Source: Flavobacteriaceae bacterium MAR_2010_72 (GTDB lineage: Bacteria; Bacteroidota; Bacteroidia; Flavobacteriales; Flavobacteriaceae). From it: a stretch of 64,000 bases of DNA. This document shows, one piece after another, positions 24,414 through 34,217 of the stretch; within the stretch, counting starts at the first letter, position 1, and each line of letters opens with the position of its first letter. The notes beneath the pieces were generated by a model, which made no database searches, was not told the origin of the DNA, and saw only the letters and a list, made by a program, of their open reading frames with translations. The stretch is from the NCBI GenBank assembly GCA_003550275.1, contig QXCW01000002.1, positions 3,285,501 to 3,349,500 on the forward strand, given 5' to 3'. A program made the position numbers and the translations under genes.

Positions 24414-26813
24414 TCATTCGGTTCTCAAGCTTTTTACTGGGTTAGACATTCCAGCCTTTAAAGAATGGAAACCAACGGTAACTAATGTTATTAGAAGCGT
24501 AACTGCTGCTGCTGTAATAAACACCCACATTCTTGGTTCAATTTTATAGGTAAAATTCTGCAGCCAGTTTTGAGCTGCAAATAATGCTATTGGAGCTGCT
24601 ATAACAATAGAAATTGAAACCAACATCAAAAAGTTCTTACTAATTAGCAATACAATATGAGTTAAGGTTGCACCTAATGTTTTACGAATACCTATTTCTT
24701 TTGTGCGCTGTACTGTTGTGAAAGCCGCCAGTCCAAATAAGCCTAAACAAGCCAATATAATCGCCAACATCGCGGCAACACTAAACAGCAAGGAACTGCG
24801 CTGTTCGGCTTTGTAAAGTGCGTTATAGTCTTCATCTAGAAAATGGTAATTGAATGGCCTTCCTGCGGTGCGATCATTCCACACGGTTTCTAATCTACTC
24901 AAAGTGCCTTGAATGTCATTGCTGTTAATTCGAACCATATACGTTCGAGAAAAATTGCGGGACAAAAACATCAAAAGTGGCCCTATGGGTTCATGGAGGC
25001 TGCTAAAATTAAAATCTTTTACTACACCAACTACTGGGCCTAAAGCACGATTTTCAATAAGTCTGCCTATTGATTCTTCAGGCGTCCAACCAATTTGTCT
25101 GGCCAGTGTTTCATTGATGATATACGGTTGTTTATAATTTGACCAGTTATTTAAGGTATCCATCAAACTAAAATCTGACTGCACAAAATCTCGTCCAGCC
25201 GCCATGGTCATGCCTAAAGTTTTTGTAAAATCTAGTTCTACAGGCATTGCTTTCAATGAAATGTCGTGTTTACCTTTCTCATCTGTAACTGTCAGTCCAT
25301 CGCCCCATTGAACAAATTCAGGGGTTTCATAAGCAGCTGTCACAGAGGTTACCCCATTCACGTTTTGCATTGCGTCTTTAATTAGTTGAAAATTATTGAG
25401 CATATCTCCACCTATTGGAAGTACTACAACATGATCCTTATCGTATCCAAGATTTTTATTCTTAATAAAATCCATTTGTTGTAGGATAATCAGCGTATAA
25501 ATTATTAGGAAAACGGAAATGGCAAACTGCCCAACTATAAGTGATTTTCTCAATAAGCTATGTTTGCCTGTTGAACTAAATCCCTTTTTCAAAATGCCAA
25601 TAACCTGGGCTCCAGACAAAACTAAAGCTGGATACAAACCAGCCAAAAAACTAACCAATACGCAGAAAATTCCTAATAAAAGTAATGGCATTGGTTGAAT
25701 CAATTCAAATCGTTCAAAAGTTTGACCTGTCATCTGGTTAAAGTATGGAATAACACCAACACTTAAAAGCAATGCCAAAACTGTGGCTATACAGGTGACA
25801 ACAGTGGACTCACTAATGAACTGAATAAACACTTGGCTCTTGCTTGCTCCCATAACTTTACGCATCCCAATTTCCCCACTTCGCTGTGTAGATTGTGCAG
25901 TAGCAAGATTTGTGTAATTGGCACTTGCAATTAAAAGTATCAACAAAGCAATGATTATAAAAATGTATACATAAGTAATGCTGCCATTAGGCTCAAAGCC
26001 AGCCAAGTCAGATTTAAGGTGAACGTCGAGAAGTGGTTCCAGATGGTAATTAAGATAATTAGTCCCTTCTGCTCTAGTTTGTTTTCTAATAGCGTCGGAG
26101 TTCATATACTTGTTAATCTTTTTTTCTAGATTAGATACATTTGCGCCTTCGTTTAATAGGAGATAGGTAATCCAATTGGCAGTATACCATTCTTCTACCT
26201 TAACACCATTGCCAAGGTTTAAAAACTGAGTTACAAAATCGAATTTTAATTGCGCATTTTTAGGCGTGTCTTCACAAACTCCGGAAACGGTCATTTCTTT
26301 ACCGATAACCGTAATGGTTTTGTTGATTGGAGACTCATTCCCAAAGTACTTTTTTGCCATTGATTGGGTAAGCACTATTTTATTTGGAGCGTCTAAAACG
26401 GTTGCAAAATTCCCTTCAATTAAATTAAAAGTGAATATTTTAAAAAATGACGGATCGGCAAATAAAATACGATCTTCATTAAACAGTTTATTGCCATACT
26501 TTACATTACTACTACTAATGTAAGTTCGCACATAATCTTCAACTTCAGGAAAGGTTCTGTTAAATTCAGGACCCACTTTTGTTCCAGTAGTGGCTATATT
26601 GTTTACCTCATCTGACATTTTATACTCCATTGTAATCCTAACTATTCTGCTAGCGTTGGAATTAAATTTGTCATAACTCAATTCGTTGTTAATATACAAG
26701 CCAATTAATAAGCAGGAGGCCAAACCAATAGCCAAACCAAAAATATTTATAAATGCATATAGCTTGTTTTTGCGGATATTTCGAAATGCTATTTTAAAAT
26801 AATTTTTAATCAT
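24414..26813 (-). CDS. Double-FtsX (MacB-like) ABC permease 5
   Basis: 799 residues. The start is MIKNYFKIAFRNIRKNK and the end MSNPVKSLRTE. The first FtsX motif (EIGMRKVMG) lies near residue 311 and the second (EIGIRKTLG) near 703, each beside a three-helix block. The two periplasmic MacB core regions span roughly 45-275 and 445-660. It diverges from its neighbours in the first half, where QSTQRSGEIGM replaces the more usual RSxKRAxEVG, so the copies are old duplicates, not recent ones. The spacer to permease 6 is 28 bases. Confidence 0.92.
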   Translation of the reverse strand: MIKNYFKIAFRNIRKNKLYAFINIFGLAIGLASCLLIGLYINNELSYDKFNSNASRIVRITMEYKMSDEVNNIATTGTKVGPEFNRTFPEVEDYVRTYISSSNVKYGNKLFNEDRILFADPSFFKIFTFNLIEGNFATVLDAPNKIVLTQSMAKKYFGNESPINKTITVIGKEMTVSGVCEDTPKNAQLKFDFVTQFLNLGNGVKVEEWYTANWITYLLLNEGANVSNLEKKINKYMNSDAIRKQTRAEGTNYLNYHLEPLLDVHLKSDLAGFEPNGSITYVYIFIIIALLILLIASANYTNLATAQSTQRSGEIGMRKVMGASKSQVFIQFISESTVVTCIATVLALLLSVGVIPYFNQMTGQTFERFELIQPMPLLLLGIFCVLVSFLAGLYPALVLSGAQVIGILKKGFSSTGKHSLLRKSLIVGQFAISVFLIIYTLIILQQMDFIKNKNLGYDKDHVVVLPIGGDMLNNFQLIKDAMQNVNGVTSVTAAYETPEFVQWGDGLTVTDEKGKHDISLKAMPVELDFTKTLGMTMAAGRDFVQSDFSLMDTLNNWSNYKQPYIINETLARQIGWTPEESIGRLIENRALGPVVGVVKDFNFSSLHEPIGPLLMFLSRNFSRTYMVRINSNDIQGTLSRLETVWNDRTAGRPFNYHFLDEDYNALYKAEQRSSLLFSVAAMLAIILACLGLFGLAAFTTVQRTKEIGIRKTLGATLTHIVLLISKNFLMLVSISIVIAAPIALFAAQNWLQNFTYKIEPRMWVFITAAAVTLLITLVTVGFHSLKAGMSNPVKSLRTE

Positions 26814-26829
26814 GACTGTTCGTTTTTTG
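26814..26829 (-). repeat. Conserved leader before permease 5
   Basis: Coding-strand CAAAAAACGAACAGTC touching the ATG. One base differs from the copies before permeases 1 and 3. Confidence 0.7.
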
Positions 26830-26841
26830 ATTGATAAACTA

Positions 26842-29292
26842 TCATTCGGTTCTTAAACTATTTACAGGATTTGAAATTCCTGCTTTTACGGCTTGAAATC
26901 CTATAGTAATAAATGCAATAGTGATTGCCAATACTCCACTCAAAATAAATACCCACCATCCAATTGAAATTCGATAGGCAAAATCTTGTAGCCATTTATT
27001 CATGAAATAAAATGCAAGTGGCGCAGCAATGAATAAGGCAATGATTACCAATTTCAGAAAATCTTTTGATAATAACCCAACAATGTTAGCCACTGAAGCC
27101 CCAAGCACTTTTCTAATGCCTATTTCTTTAGTTCGATTCACGGCAGCAAGCGCAACTAGCCCAAACAATCCTAGACAAGCTAAGAATACTGAAATGCCTC
27201 CAGCCCATCCTATAATACTACTCAACCTTTTTTCGGCTTTATAAAAATTATCAAGGTTTTCATCAAGAAAATTGTATTTAAAAGGGAGGTTGCCTGCTAG
27301 CGTATTCCACTCTTTTTGCATAGCATCAAGTGAAGGTGAAGGATTGCCAGGTTTTATTTTTACGAAATATTTATAAGGTACATAATCGGGAAACTGATGG
27401 AACATTTGCGGTTTCACATCTTCTTTAAAGGGACGAAAATTAAAATCTTTAACCACCCCAATTACAGTAGGTAATTTATCAGGTCCCAAATTTCTGAAAT
27501 AGCCAGTCAATACCTGTCCAACGGCATTTTCTATTGTCCAGCCAAAATCTTTCACCATGGCTTCATTTACAATGACAGAATTAATTGTATCTGATGTAAT
27601 TGTGGGATCAAAATTTCTGCCTTCAATGAGCTGCATGCCCATCAACGGGATATAATCAGAGTCAACATAGTATTCAAATACACTTTTAGGAGTACCCTTA
27701 TAGTCAAATCCTGAACGACTCCAGCCTGTTCCTTCTCCTAAACCGAGTTCGGCGCCAGCTATTGCTGAAACATCTGTTCTTGTAAGTAGCGCTTGTTTAA
27801 AAAGCGGGTAAATTTCGTTTGATTCAGTACCATCGGCATCAACGACAACTATATTCTCCTTGTTAAATCCAGGATACTTGGAAGTCATGTATCTCGTTTG
27901 CTTTAAAATAATCATAGTGCAAATAATTAGGCCAACCGATAACGCAAATTGAACAGTTACCAAGGATTTGGTAAAGAAATTAGAACCATTTACCTTGATT
28001 TTACTTTTTAGTGCTTCCACTGGATTAAAACTGGATAGAATTATGGCCGGATAACTACCCGCCAACAAACCTACAAGTAAAACTAACCCTATTAACATCC
28101 ACGCCATTTCGGGATATGAAGAAAATGAAAAAGATAACTCTCTTCCCGAAAGATTATTGAAGTAAGGCAATAACAATTTTGCCAATAAAAATCCAAGTAT
28201 AGCTGAAATCACACTTAATATGATGGATTCTGAAAGAAATTGTAGCACTAGTTCCCTTCTCTGACCTCCTATGACTTTTCTCAAGCCTACTTCTTTTGAT
28301 CTTCTTGCTGATCGACCTATTGCTAAAGTCGTAAAATTGATACAAGCAATAAACAAAACCCCAGCGGCTATGCTCAAAAGTATCCAGATGGTTTTGGGAT
28401 TAACCTGATCTACAGTACCACCTTGAATAATCGTATCGGTATGTCCATCTTTTAGCGGTTGTAAGCCAAATCGAATTAGTGGTGAATTAGCTTCCCATGT
28501 ATGTCCTGCTTCCTTTAGCCTTCTTTCCTCTTCAGGATAATACTTGCGTCGAAAAGAAGCCAGTTTTTGAATGTCATTTAGCAAACCACTTCCGGCATTA
28601 AGTTTTAGGTAGGTAATATAGCCTGATCGATGCCAATTATTCACACCTCTTTTACCACTGTTTGTGGTTTCCATAAAGTTAAAATTCCCAAGAAGTTCAA
28701 ATTCTATAGAGGAATTGGCGGGTATATTTTCTGCTACCGCACTAATTGTGAAAGGAACAAATGCTTGGTCAATTTTTATTTCGATAGTCCGGCCAACAAC
28801 ATTGTCCATCCCAAAAAGTTCTATGGCCTTTTTTTCAGTGATGACAATATTGTGTAAGTCACTTAATGCTGTTTTTGGATTTCCGTATTTTAATGGAAAC
28901 GTAAACATCGAAAAAAAGGAAGGGTCTGTGTAGGCCACAGGACCAGAACTCACCTGATCGTTAATTTTTATAAAATCATCTCCCCAATCTTCACGAAACC
29001 GAACAAATTCTTTGACATCTGGAATATCTGTTTTTAATGCAGGTCCTAGAGGAGATGGCATGTAAATATCGGCCTTTACATCTTCACCATTCATAGCTTC
29101 CGTCCATCGATATGCACGATAAATGTTATCTGCATCTTTGTGAAAACGGTCAAAACTGAATTCGTTTACAGAATATAGAAGAAACAATGAAAAACAAGCT
29201 AGCCCAATGGAAAGTCCAAGTATATTTATCAAGGATAGGCCTTTCTGCCTTTTTAGATTACGTAGTGCTATTTTGAAATAATGTGTCAGCAT
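26842..29292 (-). CDS. Double-FtsX (MacB-like) ABC permease 4
   Basis: 816 residues. It begins MLTHYFKIALRNLKRQKG, unlike the MI(K/R)NY start of the other five, and it alone lacks the conserved leader. Its spacer from permease 3 is only 11 bases. FtsX motifs EVGLRKVIGG (near 333) and EIGIRKVLGA (near 720) are intact, and the C-terminus is NPVNSLRTE. The first periplasmic domain is slightly longer than in permease 5, with KYYPEEERRLKEAG near residue 240. It is probably functional but may have been placed here by a separate event. Confidence 0.92.
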   Translation of the reverse strand: MLTHYFKIALRNLKRQKGLSLINILGLSIGLACFSLFLLYSVNEFSFDRFHKDADNIYRAYRWTEAMNGEDVKADIYMPSPLGPALKTDIPDVKEFVRFREDWGDDFIKINDQVSSGPVAYTDPSFFSMFTFPLKYGNPKTALSDLHNIVITEKKAIELFGMDNVVGRTIEIKIDQAFVPFTISAVAENIPANSSIEFELLGNFNFMETTNSGKRGVNNWHRSGYITYLKLNAGSGLLNDIQKLASFRRKYYPEEERRLKEAGHTWEANSPLIRFGLQPLKDGHTDTIIQGGTVDQVNPKTIWILLSIAAGVLFIACINFTTLAIGRSARRSKEVGLRKVIGGQRRELVLQFLSESIILSVISAILGFLLAKLLLPYFNNLSGRELSFSFSSYPEMAWMLIGLVLLVGLLAGSYPAIILSSFNPVEALKSKIKVNGSNFFTKSLVTVQFALSVGLIICTMIILKQTRYMTSKYPGFNKENIVVVDADGTESNEIYPLFKQALLTRTDVSAIAGAELGLGEGTGWSRSGFDYKGTPKSVFEYYVDSDYIPLMGMQLIEGRNFDPTITSDTINSVIVNEAMVKDFGWTIENAVGQVLTGYFRNLGPDKLPTVIGVVKDFNFRPFKEDVKPQMFHQFPDYVPYKYFVKIKPGNPSPSLDAMQKEWNTLAGNLPFKYNFLDENLDNFYKAEKRLSSIIGWAGGISVFLACLGLFGLVALAAVNRTKEIGIRKVLGASVANIVGLLSKDFLKLVIIALFIAAPLAFYFMNKWLQDFAYRISIGWWVFILSGVLAITIAFITIGFQAVKAGISNPVNSLRTE

Positions 29293-29303
29293 AAATTCTA
29301 GTT

Positions 29304-31718
29304 TTATTCAGTTCTTAAACTATTTACTGGGTTGGATAGTGCGGTTTTAACGGTTTGCACGCTAATTGTAATAAGGGCAATGACTATTGCAGCGACACTT
29401 GCCAATACAAATACCCACCATTTTATATCCACTTTATACGCAAACTCTTGAAGCCAATCGTTCATAAACCACCAAGCTAATGGAAATGCTATAATTGATG
29501 CTATAAGAATCAACAAGGCAAAATCCATAGAGATTAATTTAATAATGCTAATGACTTTGGCTCCGAGTACTTTTCGTATTCCTATTTCTTTTTTTCGTCG
29601 GGAAAGAATAAGTGTAACCAATCCGAATAATCCCATGGTCGCAATAAAAATTGATAACCCTGAAGCAATTTTTACTATTGTACTTGTTCTAGCCTCTGCC
29701 TTATATTGTGCTTCGATTGAAGCATCAAGAAATGTGTTCACAAAATCCTGATTAGGCGCAACTTGTTTCCAAGCTTCTTCAAGGACTTTGATGTTATTTG
29801 AAAGGCCTCCCGCTTCCATACGCACCGAGATTCTGGGTTGTGGTGCAAAGGCCATGCCTATATTCTCTGTTTTTCTAAATACAGAATCTGGCTTCATGGT
29901 CATCAAAAGCGGTGATACCGGGGTATGAAGTGACTGAAAATTGAAATCTTTTACAACTCCTATAATCTCTTGTTGAAAAGGGCCTGGTAATTTTTTTCCT
30001 ATGGGGTCCTTCAATCCAAATAGCTCTACAAAAGCTTCGTTAACAACCGCGGCATTGGTAACATCAGAAGTTATTTGTTCGTTAAAAGCACGCCCTTCCT
30101 TAACTTCGATATCCATCGCTTCTATAAAATTAGCATCAACCGAGTTATACTGAAAGCTTCTATAGGCTTTCATCTCGTTAGTAAATCCTAGTGTTATCCA
30201 AGGAGATTCTGCGAAACTGTAAAGTGACACCGTGGCTTCTGAAACTTCAGGGTGTTTTAATAGCTCTGTTCTATAGCGTTCAGCCAATACCGCGCCTTCT
30301 ATTCTGTTTAAGTTAGTGGAAACTACTATAATCTGTTCTTTGTTATAGCCGAGATCTTTGTTTTTAAAATAATCGATCTGTTGACCGATCACAATTGTGC
30401 AAATGATCATTGCAATTGAAGCTGCAAACTGCCCTATAACCAATCCTTGACGCAAGAAACCAGAGCCTTTTTTTGACGATAGTTTACCCTTCAAAACGAC
30501 AACAGGATTAAATTTTGAAAGAAAAATAGCTGGGTAGAATCCTGAAATAAAGGCAATTATTAAAACTAAAAGTAAACAGAAAATAACAAACGAAATGTTT
30601 AATGGAAATGCCAGTTCACGGTTGATAATGGAATTAAAAGGCTTAAGCAACGCCAATGAAAAACCTATGCCCAAAATCATTGATGCACAAGTCACAATAA
30701 AAGCTTCGCCCATAAATTGATAAATCAACTGGTGCCTTTCAGCGCCCATAACTTTACGCACTCCAACTTCCCTAGCACGACTACTCGAGTGTCCTATTGC
30801 TAAAATCACAAAGTTGGCACAAGCCACCAAAAGGATTAAAATGCCTATGGTTGCTAAAATATATGAGTATTTTGGGTTGCTTATTGGCTGTAGGCCTTGA
30901 GGCAAATTATTATCTAAATGAATCTCTGTAATGGGTTGTAAATAGACCTCAAATCCACCAGGCTCATAATTCTCGCCCAACGCTTGTTTCATCATATCGG
31001 GAAATTTAGGATATAATTGCTCGGGCAATATGCCTTCGCGCAACATCACATAGGTTTCCCCAAAAACATTGAACCAGCTTTTTTGCAACCCCTCACTAAA
31101 TAACTTACCCACATTGGCATAAGATATTAGCATATTATATTGAATACTTGAAGGCTCTGGTGCGTCTTCAATAATCCCAGTTACAATAAACTGCTCTTTT
31201 TCATTTCCTAATTGCATTTCTAGATTCTTCCCTAACGCTGATGCATTTCCAAAGTATTTCTTGGCCGTTGTTTTCGATAAAATTACCGTATTGATCTGCG
31301 GAAATGGATTTGCCCTATTGCCTTCAAGAAGTTTAAAATCGAAAAGCTTAAAGAAGGTCGTATCGACCATTAAAGCCTGATCCGTAAAATCTTTTTGGGT
31401 ATAGGTTACTGTTGGATTAACCCTTAATATCCTGCACATGCCTTCAACTTCAGGAATGTTTGCTTCAAGTGTAGGCCCCATAATTATGGGTGTTATGGTA
31501 TTAACAAAGTTCTGGTCTTCATACTTTTCATCTTGCCAAACTCTATAAATGCGATCGGCGTTTGAGTGAAATTTATCAAAGCTCCACTCACTGCTAACAA
31601 AAAGCATAATTAAAATACAACACATGATACCAACCGCCAGGCCTAATATTTTAATGGCAGTATAGCCTTTATTGTGAAGTAAATTCCGAAGGGCTATTTT
31701 GAAATAATTTCTAATCAT
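29304..31718 (-). CDS. Double-FtsX (MacB-like) ABC permease 3
   Basis: 804 residues from the ATG at 31716-31718. An upstream in-frame ATG at 31754 would overlap permease 2 by 4 bases, but the leader repeat and the MIRNYFKIALRN start both point to the inner Met. FtsX motifs are EVGVRKVMGA (near 315) and EIGIRKVLGA (near 709). In place of the common Q-R-T-K before the second motif it has SRRKKEIG. The second periplasmic domain carries a short extra segment around KPDSVFRKTENIG. It ends NPVNSLRTE. Confidence 0.9.
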   Translation of the reverse strand: MIRNYFKIALRNLLHNKGYTAIKILGLAVGIMCCILIMLFVSSEWSFDKFHSNADRIYRVWQDEKYEDQNFVNTITPIIMGPTLEANIPEVEGMCRILRVNPTVTYTQKDFTDQALMVDTTFFKLFDFKLLEGNRANPFPQINTVILSKTTAKKYFGNASALGKNLEMQLGNEKEQFIVTGIIEDAPEPSSIQYNMLISYANVGKLFSEGLQKSWFNVFGETYVMLREGILPEQLYPKFPDMMKQALGENYEPGGFEVYLQPITEIHLDNNLPQGLQPISNPKYSYILATIGILILLVACANFVILAIGHSSSRAREVGVRKVMGAERHQLIYQFMGEAFIVTCASMILGIGFSLALLKPFNSIINRELAFPLNISFVIFCLLLVLIIAFISGFYPAIFLSKFNPVVVLKGKLSSKKGSGFLRQGLVIGQFAASIAMIICTIVIGQQIDYFKNKDLGYNKEQIIVVSTNLNRIEGAVLAERYRTELLKHPEVSEATVSLYSFAESPWITLGFTNEMKAYRSFQYNSVDANFIEAMDIEVKEGRAFNEQITSDVTNAAVVNEAFVELFGLKDPIGKKLPGPFQQEIIGVVKDFNFQSLHTPVSPLLMTMKPDSVFRKTENIGMAFAPQPRISVRMEAGGLSNNIKVLEEAWKQVAPNQDFVNTFLDASIEAQYKAEARTSTIVKIASGLSIFIATMGLFGLVTLILSRRKKEIGIRKVLGAKVISIIKLISMDFALLILIASIIAFPLAWWFMNDWLQEFAYKVDIKWWVFVLASVAAIVIALITISVQTVKTALSNPVNSLRTE

Positions 31719-31734
31719 GATTGTTCGTTTTTTG
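31719..31734 (-). repeat. Conserved leader before permease 3
   Basis: Coding-strand CAAAAAACGAACAATC touching the ATG at 31718; identical to the copy before permease 1. It decides the start codon of permease 3. Confidence 0.75.
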
Positions 31735-31750
31735 AATGTTATTGAGTCAT

Positions 31751-34189
31751 TCATTCTGTTCTTAAATTTATCACTGGGTTGGCTATAGCTGCTTTAACAG
31801 CTTGATGGCTAACTGTAAGCATGGCAATGAGCAAGGTTATACTGGCTGCGATACCAAACAACCACCAGCTTAATCCAACACTATAGGCAAACTCTTGCAG
31901 CCATTTGTCCATTGCCCAATATGCCAAAGGCAATGCTAATAAAATCGCTATTAACACAAGAACTAGAAATTCTACTGACAATGTTTTTACGATATTTGAT
32001 ATACTTGCTCCCAATACTTTTCTAACACCAATTTCCTTTTTGCGTTGATCTGCACTAAATGATATAAGCCCAAATAACCCGAGGCAAGAAATTAAAATTG
32101 CCACAAGGGTAAAATATCCAACAATGGATGAAAGGCGATTTTCGGAAACATAGTTTTTTTGAAAATCTTCGTTTAAAAATGTGTACTCCAATGGCTGATT
32201 TGGATTAGATTTGGTCCAGACTGAACTTATCTCTGCGATTGCTTTTGAAATCTTATCTTCTTCTACATGAACAACCATATAGTTATAATTATTCAATTCT
32301 AAAGCGAACGCGAATGGAGTGATTGGCGACTTCAAATCTTTAAAGTGAAAGTCCTTCACTACACCTACAATCTCATTAGAATATAGAGTGCTCTGCCTTT
32401 CTGTAAATATTTTTTTTCCAATAGCATCTTCTGCTGTGTTAAAGCCAAATTCCCCTATTGCTTTTTCATTCAATACGATACCTGTTGAGTCTGCAAATGG
32501 CTCTGAAAATAAACGCCCCGCAACTAATTTGATTTCAAGGGTCTTAAGAAAATCATGATCTACACGATTGAAGAATACATGTTTCGCAAGATCCATGTTT
32601 TGACCTTCTTTATAAAAAAGACCATCTTCTGGGTTAAAAATGCCTGGATAGTAGGCTGCAGCACCTACCGCTTTAATTGCAGTAAATTTTTCTAAATCTA
32701 TCTTAATATTTTGATATGCATTAACAGAAGTTTCACTGCGCAATGGCACCACGATTTGCTGATCTTGTGCAAATCCTAAATCGGTAGATTTTAGATATTC
32801 CATTTGGTTAAAAATCACCAATGATGATACAATTAAAATTATGGCAATTGTAAATTGAAACACTACTAAACCCTTTCTCAATGTGGTAGCAGCGAGACTA
32901 TTGGTGACTCTACCTTTTAATACCTTGATTGGTTTAAAAGCAGAAAGGAAAAATGCAGGATAACTTCCGGCAAATAGACCAACTAATAAGCTCACAATTA
33001 AAAACGCAGCGCCAAGGGTTAAATATTGATTGTTTGAGTATGCAAACTCTTTCCCTGAAATTCTTTCAAATGTTGAGAATAAGGACCAAACTATACCAAT
33101 AGCTATGATAAAAGCCATTAGTGCAAGCAAAATAGATTCACTCAAAAATTGAGTTATCAAGTTGCTTTTTTGAGCACCCAAAACTTTTCGTACGCCAACT
33201 TCTCCTGCGCGCTTTGATGACCGTGCAGTAGATAGATTCATATAATTAATACAGGCAATAAGTAAAATAAAAGCAGCAATTGATAACAAAATATATAATT
33301 GCTTAGGGCTGCCACTAGTTGATACGTTTTCTGACATACCTGACTTTAAATGGATGTCTTTAACTGGAATTAAAAATTGTTCTTTATTAAAGCCTGCTTT
33401 TTTTAAATCTGCTCCTAAATATTTATCCACAAATCCAGGAAATTTGGCTGTTATGGCATCTTGATTTGCACCTTTATTTAATTTCAAATAGGTAAACAGG
33501 AAATTATTACCAGCCATGCTTGTTTGGCTTTTCACATAATTGTCTAATGCTCCACCGACAAAAGACATAAAAAATCTACCGTCAATATGAGATGGGTTGT
33601 TTGACGATTTAAACACGCCTTTAACTACATAGGTACCACGACCATTGGTATTGCTTTCTATTTGAAGTGTTTGGTCTAGTGCTTTCTCATTTCCAAAAAT
33701 CTTGGCAGCGATAGCTTCCGAAATTACAATTGAATTTGGCTGTTGTAGTGCGGTTTCAGGTTGACCTTCAATAAAATCATAGTTAAAAAAGTTAAAAAAA
33801 GAAGCATCTGTTAAATAACCCTTTGATTCGTAATAAACTTGAGACGTTCCATTGTTGTCAAACTGTATTAGCGTTTTATCGTCTACAAATAAGCTAACCA
33901 ATCTTGTAATATTATCAATTTCTGGAAATTCTTGTTGTAAAGCATCAGCAATGCCATAAGGCGTTCCTGCTGTTCTAATATCTCCATCTGTTCGTTTTAA
34001 CACAGTGCCAACTTGGTACAACTGCTCAACATTATCGTGATGCTTATCATAACTATATTCATGATAGATGTATAAACAAATTAGCATACAAGATGCTAAT
34101 CCTACTGTAAGACCAAAAATATTTACAGCTGTAAATAATTTATTGCTTTTTAAAGATCGCCATGCTATTTTAATATAATTTCTAATCAT
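31751..34189 (-). CDS. Double-FtsX (MacB-like) ABC permease 2
   Basis: 812 residues. It starts MIRNYIKIAWRSLKSNK and ends NPVINLRTE, the only copy with Asn-Leu in place of Ser-Leu. The FtsX motifs EVGVRKVLGA (near 328) and EIGVRKVLGA (near 717) are both canonical. The first periplasmic domain spans about 45-285 and contains a Lys-rich stretch before the second membrane block. The spacer to permease 3 is 32 bases with the conserved leader inside it. Confidence 0.92.
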   Translation of the reverse strand: MIRNYIKIAWRSLKSNKLFTAVNIFGLTVGLASCMLICLYIYHEYSYDKHHDNVEQLYQVGTVLKRTDGDIRTAGTPYGIADALQQEFPEIDNITRLVSLFVDDKTLIQFDNNGTSQVYYESKGYLTDASFFNFFNYDFIEGQPETALQQPNSIVISEAIAAKIFGNEKALDQTLQIESNTNGRGTYVVKGVFKSSNNPSHIDGRFFMSFVGGALDNYVKSQTSMAGNNFLFTYLKLNKGANQDAITAKFPGFVDKYLGADLKKAGFNKEQFLIPVKDIHLKSGMSENVSTSGSPKQLYILLSIAAFILLIACINYMNLSTARSSKRAGEVGVRKVLGAQKSNLITQFLSESILLALMAFIIAIGIVWSLFSTFERISGKEFAYSNNQYLTLGAAFLIVSLLVGLFAGSYPAFFLSAFKPIKVLKGRVTNSLAATTLRKGLVVFQFTIAIILIVSSLVIFNQMEYLKSTDLGFAQDQQIVVPLRSETSVNAYQNIKIDLEKFTAIKAVGAAAYYPGIFNPEDGLFYKEGQNMDLAKHVFFNRVDHDFLKTLEIKLVAGRLFSEPFADSTGIVLNEKAIGEFGFNTAEDAIGKKIFTERQSTLYSNEIVGVVKDFHFKDLKSPITPFAFALELNNYNYMVVHVEEDKISKAIAEISSVWTKSNPNQPLEYTFLNEDFQKNYVSENRLSSIVGYFTLVAILISCLGLFGLISFSADQRKKEIGVRKVLGASISNIVKTLSVEFLVLVLIAILLALPLAYWAMDKWLQEFAYSVGLSWWLFGIAASITLLIAMLTVSHQAVKAAIANPVINLRTE

Positions 34190-34205
34190 GATTATTCGTT
34201 TTTTG
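34190..34205 (-). repeat. Conserved leader before permease 2
   Basis: Coding-strand CAAAAAACGAATAATC touching the ATG; one base differs from the permease 1 copy. Confidence 0.7.
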
Positions 34206-34217
34206 ATTTTTATGCTG

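Noticed and set aside
31719-31754. Extended N-terminus for permease 3
   Set aside because: The added residues are read through the conserved 16-nt leader, and the other permeases begin at the MI(K/R)NY position.
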